Assembly (NCBI GenBank): GCA_963715025.1
Contig: CAVQQQ010000007.1
Coordinates: 1 to 16,902, forward strand
Source of the DNA: DASSJT01 sp963715025
Lineage (GTDB): Bacteria > Actinomycetota > Actinomycetes > Actinomycetales > Dermatophilaceae
Reading direction: 5' to 3'
DNA length: 16,902 nucleotides
In this document: positions 1-7,583 of the stretch, piece by piece
Layout of the letters: the number at the start of each line of letters is the position of its first letter
Position numbering within the stretch: position 1 is the stretch's first letter
Notes under the pieces: model-generated
What the model was told of the DNA's origin: nothing
Database searches by the model: none
Seen by the model: only the letters and a program-made list of their open reading frames with translations
Program-made: the position numbers and the translations under genes

Positions 1-687
1 TCTCCCGAACCACGGCGAACTCGGCAGCCTGACACTTTCGACGCGCCTCCCACGACCCGATCCGGCGGACGGCCGGGGGACCGTGCAACGGCACCTGCGG
101 TCACGGCGTCGTCCCCGGGTGGGCGATGTGAAGGAACTGATCGACTCGCCGTGACCCAGCGCGGCAGCTTGCCGCCGCTCGCCGCTTGGACCGTTGGTAG
201 GCGCTGGCCGCCGGACCTCCTACGGCGGCGAGCAACGCACGCGCAGGCGACTCGGGGTCGGCCACCGAGGGACTCGCGGCCCGGGGCGCGACCGGCTCCT
301 CCGTGGCTGGGCCGAGCAGGGTCGTGACCAGCCGCCACGCCCGGTCGGCCTCCTTCTGGTAGCCGCGCAGCGGCCGGACGGTGACCACGGCGGCGGCGCG
401 GCGCCACCGTCGGCGGGCTCGTCGAGGTTCGCCTCGCCGGCGGCGTTCGCCTGCTACGGCGGCACCGCCCCGGTCGTCGGTGTCACGCAGGCAGGTCTGG
501 AACGCCGAAGGGTGCAGGAGCGGTGGGAGGCGCCTCGTCCACTGCGTTCGGCGACGGCGCGGACGCGGCTCCCCGCCCATCGGCCCGATCGGTTGACCTT
601 CGCGGCCCGAACCGGCCGTCGACACGGGACGGATGGCGATGCGGCCCGGTAGCGTCTCGTGACCTACGCTTGAGGGGGAGGCGGATC
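1..687. other. Stretch without a convincing gene
   Basis: No complete gene is supported here. Open frames exist on both strands, but most are arginine-rich translations typical of shadows in high-GC DNA. The exception is on the minus strand between about 405 and 101: GC-rich third positions and a plausible helical stretch (GYQKEADRAWRLVTTLLG) followed by an alanine/proline-rich tail to a TGA at 101. It may be the 3' part of a degraded gene. I do not recognise its family and see no credible start or ribosome binding site. It lies upstream of the GYD gene and on the other strand. Confidence 0.3.
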
Positions 688-1011
688 ATGGCCAAGTTCC
701 TGTGGCATGGGTCCTATTCGGAGCGAGGCGCGAAGGCGCTCGTTGAGGAAGGTGGGACCAAGAGACGCGCCGGAGTCGAGCAGGCGGTCACAGCGATGGG
801 CGGCACCCTCGAGGCGATGTACTTTGCGTTCGGCGACGACGACTACTACGCCATCGTCGACCTCCCGGACAACGTGTCGGGGGCCGCGGTGAGCCTGGCG
901 ACAGCGCTGGCTGGCGCGGTGCGACTCAAGACGGTCGTGCTGTTGACGGCCGAGGACCTTGACGAGGCCGCGCGGCGGGCGCACGAGTACCAGGGTCCGG
1001 GCGCCCGCTGA
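688..1011 (+). CDS. GYD domain protein
   Basis: The gene encodes 107 residues. The opening MAKFLWHGSYSERGAKAL, the central FGDDDYYAIVDLPDN segment and a following hydrophobic alpha/beta half that ends near a KTVVLLTAEDLDEA stretch match the GYD family, small soluble ferredoxin-like proteins of about 100 residues with no firmly known reaction. The ATG at 688 is chosen because a purine-rich GAGGGGGAGGCGG lies just upstream (672-684) and the homology begins there, although the frame is open further back. A TACGCT at 664-669 could be a -10 box. The gene stands alone, followed by non-coding sequence and then mobile-element remnants. It is the only intact gene in the left half of the window. Family assignment is fairly secure; function is unknown. 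Confidence 0.82.
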   Translation: MAKFLWHGSYSERGAKALVEEGGTKRRAGVEQAVTAMGGTLEAMYFAFGDDDYYAIVDLPDNVSGAAVSLATALAGAVRLKTVVLLTAEDLDEAARRAHEYQGPGAR

Positions 1012-1158
1012 CCGCCAGGCACTGGCCCGGCCACACTGATCGAGGCCCGTCGGTTGCACGTCGGTGACCAGCGATGATCGGCGCCCTTCAGCGGTCCGGC
1101 ATCGGCGTCTTGATGATCCGGCCGCGCACCGCGCCTCTCGGCCAAGCCGCTCCCCTAG

Positions 1159-1254
1159 GTCCCTCCCCCACCGCACCCCGACCGCGAGATCGACAACATC
1201 CGACGACACGACCGGCTCGGCGGCCTGATCCACGAGTATCAGCAGGTCGCATGA
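1159..1254 (+). pseudogene. C-terminal scrap of an integrase-core transposase
   Basis: About 31 codons survive, open from just after a TAG at 1156-1158 to a TGA at 1252-1254. The end reads NIRRHDRLGGLIHEYQQVA, which resembles the conserved tail (LGGLI.EY..A then stop) of rve-type integrase transposases common in actinobacteria. The catalytic core is missing. The last base of the stop coincides with the outer edge of the left inverted repeat of the IS701-like element, so this scrap may have been cut or fused by insertion of that element. A second scrap of the same broad type lies at 4210-4428 on the other strand. The identification rests on a short match and is tentative. Confidence 0.5.
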
Positions 1255-1304
1255 GGTGCGCAGGGTTTCTGGCACCCACAGGCTCGCTCGTGTTTCGCAG
1301 TTTT
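1254..1304 (+). repeat. Left terminal inverted repeat of IS701-like element
   Basis: This segment pairs with the reverse complement of 2776-2826 at 48 of 51 positions; mismatches are at 1262, 1263 and 1270. The conserved core includes GGCACCCACAGGCTCGCTCG. Its outer edge touches the stop codon of the integrase scrap. Confidence 0.9.
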
Positions 1305-1427
1305 CCTGGCGCCGCGCTGGTCCGTGGGCCGCGGGGACACGCCGGTGACGCGTGGTTCGTGGATCTTGGCGCGTGAAGAGGACAGCATCGACCGCTCGTT
1401 CACCGTCCTCGTGAGAGTGATCCGTCG

Positions 1428-2769
1428 ATGCCTCCCGGCCCCACCGCACCGTGCTCGCTGGCCGGTCTGCTGGCCGTGTTCCGCCCGTGCTTTACCGCCC
1501 CGACATTCCAGACCTTCGTCGGGCTGGTTGTCGGTCTGATCGCGCAGACCCGCCGCCGAACGGTGTGTGGAATGCTCACCGGCGCCGGGCTGGATCAGGT
1601 GTGGCATCACAGCCGCGCGCACCGATTGTTCACCAACGCCCGCTGGTCGGGTGACGCGCTCGGATTGGCCTTGGCCGATCTGATCGTGGCCCGACTGCTC
1701 CCGGCGGATTCTGCGCTCACGATCGCGGTCGACGACACCTTGTTCAAGCGGTCCGGGAAGAAAGTCTTCGGGGTGGCGTGGCATCACGACGGGGCCGCGA
1801 AGGGCCCGAAACCCATCGGGTTCGGCAACTGCTGGGTCGTGGCCGGCATCGTCGTGCAGCTGTCGTTTCTGTCCCGCCCGGTGTGCCTGCCGGTGCTGGC
1901 CCGGCTGTGGCGACCCCGGCACACCGGGAAGATCGCGCACGCCCGCGAGCTGGCCGAGTTGATCGCCGCCCGCTACCCCGACCGGACGGTGCACGTGGTC
2001 GGGGACGCCGCCTACGTCGGGGAACGCCTGCGCGACGTGGACGACCGGATCACCTGGACCAGCCGGTTGAAGGTCACCTCGGTGCTGCACGAGCTGCCCC
2101 CGCCCCGCACCGGGCGCTCCGGGCGACCCCGCACCCGCGGCGCCCGGTTGGGCACCCCGACCGATCTGGCCGCCCTCGCCACGGCCGCGGACACCTGGCG
2201 CACCACCCGGGTCCGTCGCTACGGGCGCACCGACACCGTGCAGATCACCGAACGGGTCTGTCTCGTGGTACGGATCGTTTCGCAGCCGAACCGTGCGGGT
2301 CATTCTGGTGCGCGACGACAAGCCCCGGACTCGCGACCGTGACGACCGCGGTTATGGGCTTCCGTTGGTCACCACCGATCTGGAATCCTCCGCGGAAGAT
2401 CTGGTGGCCCGCTATGCGTCACGGTGGGGAATCGAGCAGGCCTTCGCCGACGCCCGCCAGATCATCGGCGTGGGTGAGGCCCGCAATCGGACACGTCGCG
2501 CCGTGGAACGGACGGTGCCGTTCGGGTTGATCTGTTTCAGCGTGGTCACCGTCTGGTACGCGCTGCACGGGCACGCCCCCGACGACGTGACCGGTCACCG
2601 GACTCGGGCCCGCTGGTACACCACGAAGACCGAACCGTCCTACGACGACATGGCCGTCAAGCTCCGCCGGGTCATCATCGCCGCCAGATTTCGCGGTCCA
2701 TGCCCTGAGCAGGCCACCCCGCAAGAAACCCGGGCCGTCCTCGCCGCCTGGGCCGCCGCCGGGACATGA
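1428..2769 (+). pseudogene. IS701-like DDE transposase, frameshifted
   Basis: Joined across one break, the product is about 446 residues and resembles the IS701-type DDE_5 transposases of actinobacteria. The first acidic residues lie in VDDTLFKRSGK, the second in HVVGDAAYVGE, and the glutamate in RYASRWGIEQAFADARQI, so all catalytic acids are present. The first frame runs from ATG 1428 and goes out of phase near 2262-2266: the expected LWYGSFRSRTVRVILVRD continues only in the next frame, consistent with one extra base. The break falls inside a conserved strand between the second aspartate and the glutamate, with no slippery run, so a programmed shift is unlikely. The remaining frame ends at TGA 2769, seven bases before the right inverted repeat. 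Confidence 0.85.
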
Positions 2770-2775
2770 TCAACA

Positions 2776-2826
2776 AAAACTGCGAAACACGAGCGAGCCT
2801 GTGGGTGCCCGAAACCTCGCGCACCT
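2776..2826 (-). repeat. Right terminal inverted repeat of IS701-like element
   Basis: This is the inverted partner of 1254-1304. It begins seven bases after the transposase stop and ends 14 bases before the stop codon of the convergent IS110-type transposase, so the two elements abut. Confidence 0.9.
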
Positions 2827-2840
2827 GCTGACCTGGTGCG

Positions 2841-3953
2841 TCACCGCTTCGTTGACGCTTCTATGTGTGTCAAGCGACCGCCGGCGTTGTTGGTGGTGGG
2901 TGTCATGGTGGCGGTGAGGGTGCGGTAGAGCTGGCGGGCGATGTAGCGCTTGAGGCAGCGGCGGATCTCGCGGGTGGTCTTGCCTTCGGCGGTGCGGCGG
3001 GCGACGTAGGCCTGGGTGGTCGGGCAGCTGCGCATCCGGGTCATGGCGATGGTGTGGATGCGCGCGGTTGAGGGCGCGGTCGCCGCCGCGGTTGAGCCGG
3101 TGCCGCACGGTGCGGCCGCTGCTGGCCGGCAGCGGGCTGGTGCCGGCCAGGGCGGCGAACGCGGCGTCGTTGCGGCAGCGGCCGGGGTGGGAGAACGACA
3201 CGATGGCCTGGGCGGCGCTGACCGGGCCGATGCCGCGGCGCTCGGTCAGCCCGGGGACGAGGTCGTCGACGATGGTCTGCAGCTGGGCGCGGTTGGCCTT
3301 GAGCGCGCGGGCGGCCTCGCGCAGGGCGAGGGCGAGGCGGCGGATCTCGGCGTGCCGCACGGCCTGCTCGCGGCTGGCCTCGCGGGGCAGGCGGCGCCGG
3401 GCCAGGGCGGCCAGGCGGGTGTCGGTGAGCGCGCCGCGGGCGAGCTCGCGGTCGGTGTCGTCGCCGCCCAGCAGCAGCGCGCGCAGCCGGTTGGTCTGCG
3501 CGGTGCTGGTGGTGGTGAGTTCCTGGCGGGCGCCGAGCAGGATCCGCAGCGCCTCGCGGTCGCCGTCGGCGCGCGGGGTGGGCAGCCGGTCGGCGTCCAG
3601 GCGCAGCGCGGCCAGCACGGCCAGGTGGGCGTCGATCGGGTCGGACTTGCCCTTCCCGCGGCGGGCCTTGCGGTTGGGTTGTTCGCACTCGAGCACGATC
3701 AGGCCGGCCGCGGCGGCGGCGCGGGCCAGCCCGACGCCGTAGCTGCGGGTGCCCTCGATCGACACCGACCAGCCGCGGCCCGGGGGCGTGGTCGACGATC
3801 CAGGCCAGCAGCTCGGCGTAGCCGGTGGTGTCGTTGCTGATCGTGGTCACGTGCGATCGGGGCGCCGTTGGGGAGGGCGATCTCGACCTGGTGGGTGTCG
3901 CGGTGGGTGTCGACACCGACGACGGCGTCGACGAGTTCTGCCAGCATGGGCAC
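2841..3953 (-). pseudogene. IS110-family transposase, three frameshifts
   Basis: The gene encodes an IS110-type DEDD recombinase of about 370 residues when mended. The RuvC-like N-terminal domain shows GVDTHRDTH (D), SIEGTRSYG (E) and KSDPIDAHLA (D, D). The C-terminal Transposase_20 part shows GIGPVSAAQAIVSFSHPG and LAGTSPLPASSGRTVRHRLN, including the serine-containing segment matching the catalytic serine of this family. Three shifts break the frame: near 3849-3852 (after PNGAPIA), near 3769-3778 (before WSVSIEGT) and near 3058-3066 (before IHTIAMTRM). A GTG at 3953 with GGAAGGAACC upstream, or the ATG at 3947, starts the frame MLAELVDAVVG; the stop is TGA at 2841-2843. This copy should be dead. 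IS110-group transposases act with a bridge RNA encoded in the flank. Confidence 0.85.
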
Positions 3954-4209
3954 CGGCCTGGTTCCTTCCGTGGGGAGCGGGTCGAACGGTCGGCACCGGC
4001 CTGGGTAGGAGTCACCGAGCGGCACATCTGTGACGGGTCACGCCCACGGGCGGACAGGCTTCTGATCAGGCCAACTGGTGGGCCAGGCCGGTGCCGGCGA
4101 CCACGACGGACAGGTCAGACGAAGGGCACGCCGAAGCGGCCAGATCCGTAGCGAGTCACATCGGGTCACCGGCACCGAGCCTGGTGGTCCTCCACCCAGG
4201 AGCACCGCA
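3954..4209 (-). ncRNA. IS110 upstream flank, possible bridge-RNA region
   Basis: This non-coding stretch of about 255 bases lies directly upstream of the IS110-type gene and ends where the integrase scrap begins. In the IS110 group the bridge RNA that guides target and donor recognition is encoded in the upstream flank. On the minus strand I see short self-complementary pieces that could form stems, such as CGCCCGTGGGCG and GTGACCCGTCAC, and two related stretches beginning GTGACCCG. I cannot fold the RNA, find the element's ends or identify the guide loops, so this is location-based inference. The transposase is broken, so any RNA here could be a relic. Confidence 0.25.
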
Positions 4210-4428
4210 ACGACACTCACAGATCAGCCCGCCCAGGATCGGTCGACGCCGGATCCTGCCATGAACCGGCTCGGGAACCGGCGATGTCGGGCGCGGCGGC
4301 CGCAGCCGCAGCGCCCGATGCGGCCGCCGCGCGTTGTAGTGGGCGGCGTACACGGCAAGCACCCGGCGCAGGTGCCGCTCGCCGAAGATCAGCATCCGGT
4401 CGGTGACCTCGGTCCGGACGGTCAACAC
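4210..4428 (-). pseudogene. C-terminal fragment of an integrase-core transposase
   Basis: About 72 codons survive. They contain TDRMLIFGERHLRRVLA, then YAAHYNARRPHRALRLRPP and RRRPILGGLI, the typical end of rve-domain integrases of the IS3/IS481-like sort, including the HYN..RPH..L motif after the catalytic glutamate region. The segment upstream (4429-4635, same frame) does not continue the integrase sequence, so the catalytic core has been lost by deletion or rearrangement. The last few codons, where family members end LINEY..AA, are degenerate and no stop follows in place. The 190 bases from 4429 to 4618 hold nothing else I can assign. Confidence 0.7.
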
Positions 4429-4618
4429 GTGTGGGGTGCCAGAAGTCGGGCCTGGCTCGCTGACCAGCGATGATTGCTGGTCGGACATGATCCCGACGTG
4501 TCGCTGCGGTTGCTGTACTTCGGTGCGGACGCCGTCGCGAGTAACGCGGGGGCGGAAAGCGACTCCGTTGAGGCGCCCGTAGTGCACGGCGCCCCAGCGG
4601 CCACCTCGTGCGTCATCT

Positions 4619-5220
4619 TCAAGGAGACAGGACACGTAGTTCGCGTTCGAGGGCGCCGGCGGTGGTGAACGTGATGGTTCGCATGCCGAGTTCGGCGGCG
4701 GTGAGGGTGTTGTCGGCGCGGTCGTCGATGAAAAGCACTTCGTGGGGGTCGGCGGCGAGTTGCGCGAGTACGGAGGTGAACGCGGCTGGGTCGGGTTTGG
4801 CGTGTCGCAGCCGGCAGCTGTAGAAGCGATGGGTGAAATGTCGTGACCAGTGGCAGCGGTCGATGGCCGCGGCGAGTGGTTCGGGTGCGTTGGACAGCAG
4901 CGCGAGTCGTGATCCGGTGCGGCGGGTGCAGGTCAGCAGGGATCGCAGGGTGGGGGAGTTCAGGCGCAGCCAGCCGTGGACGTCGACTCGGGTGGTTTGG
5001 TCGGCCGATGGCGTCTGGTTGGTCAGATCGCGGCCAAGGACCTCCGCGACCCGTACGTCGCGGGTGCCTGGCCGAGGTCGTAGGCGGGTCGTGCTTGCCA
5101 GTACCGCTGGAGGAACTCGGCAGGATTCTGCCCGGCGAGTGTGGCCAGTTCGTTGCTGGTGTCGTCCGGCAGCGGGACGCTGATGACTTCGCCGTAGTCG
5201 ACGAGCAACCATTCGATCAC
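4619..5220 (-). pseudogene. HAD-family hydrolase, frameshifted
   Basis: Mended, the product is about 200 residues of the HAD superfamily (subfamily IA-like phosphatase or dehalogenase). Motif I is VDYGEVIS near the start, motif II is LLSNAP, the motif III lysine is in KPDPAAF, and motif IV is LFIDDRADN. The nucleophile aspartate is followed by Y-G rather than the classic DxD, a variant seen in this group. The frame from GTG 5220 fails near 5047-5056: LGQAPATY runs into a stop, while VAEVLGRDLT continues in another frame. The GTG start overlaps the stop of the upstream MFS remnant (GTGA), so the two were probably translationally coupled. The substrate cannot be predicted. Confidence 0.75.
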
Positions 5221-5685
5221 GACGTGGAGCCCGCGCCGGCCGGTCGACCGTGGTGTTGCGGTTGGGTCTTGAGAGCGCGTGCGAGCGACGTGCCGACGAC
5301 GATGAAGCGGTAGCAGCGGCAGCCGTCCCAGGGCGGCGGGCAGCGAGGTCAGGGAAGTCAGGGAGGCGATCTGGCCGATAAGCGGTGGCCCGCAGACGAA
5401 CCCGGCCCAGCCGCAGGCCGAGGCAGTGGCCACGGCGGTGCCTGGGTGCAGGCCGGTGATGTGTCCGGCGGCGCTGAACACGGCTGGGACGACCGAGGCG
5501 AGTCCGATGCCGAGGCTGGCGAACCCGGCCGGCGCGGCAGCCGGTTGGCCGGTCGAGCAGCCCAGCGGTGAAGCCGATGGTGGCGACGACTGCGAGCGGC
5601 AGGTGGGCCGAAGCGATCATCGCGGTCACCGACCCGACCGGCGCGCCTAGCCCGAACTTGCTGTAGCTCTCGGTGATCCTGCTGG
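5217..5685 (-). pseudogene. MFS transporter C-terminal remnant
   Basis: Only the last third or so of a major facilitator gene remains. Hydrophobic segments read LPLAVVATIGFTAG, then FASLGIGLASVVPAVFSAAG, then a small-residue segment with ACGWAGFVCGPPLIGQIASL, and finally RFIVVGTSLARALK before TGA at 5217-5219. Two frame changes are needed, between about 5565 and 5518 and near 5320-5308. A short near-tandem duplication (AGTCAGGGA type, about 5345-5365) gives SLTSLTSL and may be another lesion. The 5' part is missing: homology stops near 5685, just where the IS1634-like element begins. The stop overlaps the GTG of the HAD gene by three bases, suggesting the pair formed an operon before decay. 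Confidence 0.65.
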
Positions 5686-5705
5686 CCTGATCAGGGCTGG
5701 AGCAC

Positions 5706-5736
5706 TTGACATCCGCGAGTTTGTAGTCACTAAAAT
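5706..5736 (+). promoter_or_regulatory. Promoter-like sequence ahead of IS1634 transposase
   Basis: A perfect TTGACA at 5706-5711 is followed 19 bases later by TAAAAT at 5731-5736, in unusually AT-rich DNA for this window. It points into the transposase gene, whose likely ATG is at 5795. The 19-base spacing is longer than optimal, and ACTAAA two bases earlier gives 17. The box could belong to the element or to the disrupted host sequence. Confidence 0.5.
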
Positions 5737-5794
5737 GCTGGAGCCAGCAAGATCGTTATGGTTGAATCGTGCTGTGAGAAGGCCTGATGGTGCA

Positions 5795-7420
5795 ATGCAC
5801 GTCGATCGCGCGAGTAGGCACTACACCGCGGCCGACGGGTCAGAGCGGGTGTACCGGCGCGATCTGCTGCGGCGCTCCTACCGTGATGAACAGGGCCGAC
5901 CGCAGAAGGAAACGCTGGCGAATCTGTCAGCCCTGCCCGATGCGGCGGTCGTGGCGTTGCGCAAGGTTCTGTCCGGTGCCGTCCTGGTCGAGCCAGCTGA
6001 AACGTTCGAGATCGAGCGGTCGTTGAGTCATGGTGCGGTCGCCGCCGTGCACGCGATGGGGGTCAGGCTCGGTGTGAAGAAATTATTGGGCGAGGATTGT
6101 CCAGAACGTGACCTGGCGTACGCTCTGGTGATCTCCCGAGTCCTGCATCCGAAGTCAAAGCTGTCCACCCTCGGATGGTGGAACGACACCACGCTCGGTG
6201 CAGATCTGGCCGTAGCCGATGCCAGCACAGACGACGTGTACGCCGCGATGGACTGGCTCGGGGAACGCCAAGAAGCGATCGAGGCCGCCCTCGCGAAACG
6301 GCACCTTATCAACGGCGGAACTGCGATGTTCGACCTGTCGAGTTCGTGGCTCGAGGGTCGCTGCTGCGAACTGGGCGCGTTCGGGTACTCGCGGGACAAG
6401 AAACGCGGCCTCAAACAGATCGAGTACGGCCTGTTGACCGACGACGCCGGTCGCCCCATCGCGGTCAAGGTGTTCCCCGGCAACACCTCCGACACGAAAT
6501 CCTTCATCGACGCCGTCGAGTTGGTGACCGACAGGTTCGGGCTGACCGAACTCGATCATGGTCGGAGACCGTGGAATGATCACGAACGCGCGGATCGTCG
6601 ACGCTCCGCACGCGCCCCGGCATGGACTGGATCACAGCACTCCGCGCGCCCGCGATCGCCGCCCTGGCCGACGACGACGGACCGCTGCAGATGTCGCTGT
6701 TCGACACCCAGAACTTCGCCGAAATCATGCACCCCGACTATCCCGGTGAACGACTGATCTGTTGTCGAAACCCTGCGCTCGCCGAGCAACGCGCCCGTAA
6801 ACGCCGAGAACTCGTCGCAGCCACCGACACCGAACTCGATAAACTCGCCGCCCGCGTCGCGAGCCGAAAGCTGACCGGCCAAGATGATATCGGCATCGCT
6901 GTTGGAAAGGTCGTCAACAAGTACAAGGTCGGCAAGCACTTCATCCTCGACATCACCGACACCGCACTCAGCTACCGGCATGACCTCGGGAAAATCCAAA
7001 CCGAGGCCGCCCTCGACGGGATCTACGTCATCCGCACCAGTCTGGCCGCCGAAACCCTGGACACTCCCGGCGTCATCACCGCGTACAAAAACCTTGCACG
7101 CGTCGAACGCGACTTCCGCATCATCAAAGTCGACGACCTCGACTTGCGACCCATCTTTCACTACCTGACCGAGCGGGTTCGCTCACACGTCTTCTTATGC
7201 ATGCTGGCCGCCTACCTCACCTGGCACCTCCGGCAAGCCCTCGGCGCGCTAACCTACACCGACGAACACATCCCACAACGCACAGATCCCGTATCCGCGG
7301 CCCAACGCTCCCCAAGCGCAAAGAAAAAGGACACGAGCAAGCAAACATCGGACGGGTTACCCGCACGCAGCTTCCGCGACCTACTCAGCCATCTCGCTAC
7401 CCTCAACCGGGAAACACCCC
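5795..7420 (+). pseudogene. IS1634-family transposase, frameshifted and truncated
   Basis: Mended, about 540 residues remain of a transposase usually somewhat longer. Recognisable parts are FDLSSSWLEGR with the first aspartate, LGAFGYSRDKKRGLKQIEYG and VKVFPGNTSDTKSF, then VMVGDRGMITNARI with the second aspartate, and NLARVERDFRIIK with the glutamate, followed by HVFLCMLAAYL. The first frame is lost near 6554-6557 (an extra base in CTCGATCATG), the second near 6602-6608, and the third continues to the end. The family tail DGLPARSFRDLLSHLATL is present up to about 7410, after which the reading is complementary to the nuclease gene. ATG 5795 is chosen because homology-like sequence begins there; an upstream ATG at 5735 overlaps the -10 box. 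Confidence 0.85.
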
Positions 7421-7583
7421 GGACCAGTCCGGTCTCGGTCGTCATGTCGAAGGTGTCCCCGTCGAGCACCGCGGCCACCACGCCGGACTCCCGCCACTGC
7501 TCCTTGCCGGAGCGCGCCTCGGCCGAGGGGATGGCCGCGACCAGGAGGAGGGCGGCAAGGGTCGCCGTGGACAGGCGCCTCAT
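7419..7583 (-). pseudogene. Secreted thermonuclease-like gene, 5' remnant
   Basis: The first 55 or so codons survive. They give a signal peptide, MRRLSTATLAALLLVAAIPSAEA, cleaved before RSGKEQW in my reading, and then the first strands of a staphylococcal-nuclease-type (SNase) domain, VVAAVLDGDTFDMTTETG, including the DGDT motif. The reading then runs into IS1634-derived sequence and would stop only at 7254, so any product is a chimera lacking most of the nuclease domain. The ATG overlaps the TGA of the upstream coiled-coil gene (ATGA), implying translational coupling and a shared transcript. The SNase assignment rests on a short stretch and the context of an exported protein. Confidence 0.6.

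Larger units (their letters stand above)
1254..2826 (+). mobile_element. IS701-like insertion sequence, inactivated
   Basis: The element is about 1.57 kb, bounded by near-perfect 51-bp inverted repeats (1254-1304 and 2776-2826) and carrying one DDE transposase gene that fills most of the interior. The transposase type and element length fit the IS701 group. I see no clear target-site duplication: the 4 bases outside each end (catg and gctg) differ, so the exact ends could be a few bases off or the flanks have rearranged. The transposase frame is broken, so the copy would need help in trans to move. Confidence 0.8.
5690..7420 (+). mobile_element. IS1634-like insertion sequence, 3' end deleted
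   Basis: The left edge is placed where MFS homology stops and the right edge where transposase homology stops against the nuclease gene. I could not identify terminal inverted repeats, and the right one is probably lost together with the last few dozen transposase codons. Both edges are approximate. The copy appears immobile because its gene is frameshifted and its 3' end is missing. Confidence 0.65.

Noticed and set aside
2250..2300. Programmed frameshift in the IS701-like transposase
   Set aside because: No slippery heptamer or downstream structure is visible, and the shift lies inside a conserved domain rather than between two products; a one-base insertion is simpler.
1239..2321. 360-codon minus-strand open frame across the IS701-like transposase
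   Set aside because: The translation is G/R/Q-rich with no domain, and the opposite strand carries all catalytic motifs. It is a high-GC shadow frame.
2860..3070. GGT/GGTG-rich run that looked like a tandem repeat or CRISPR-like pattern
   Set aside because: There is no regular unit or spacer; it is the reverse complement of histidine/threonine/arginine codons at the 3' end of the IS110 gene.
3016..3840. Long plus-strand open frame across the IS110 gene (274 codons)
   Set aside because: It is the antisense shadow of the IS110-type transposase; the translation is a low-complexity G/A/R-rich string, while the minus strand shows the DEDD motifs.
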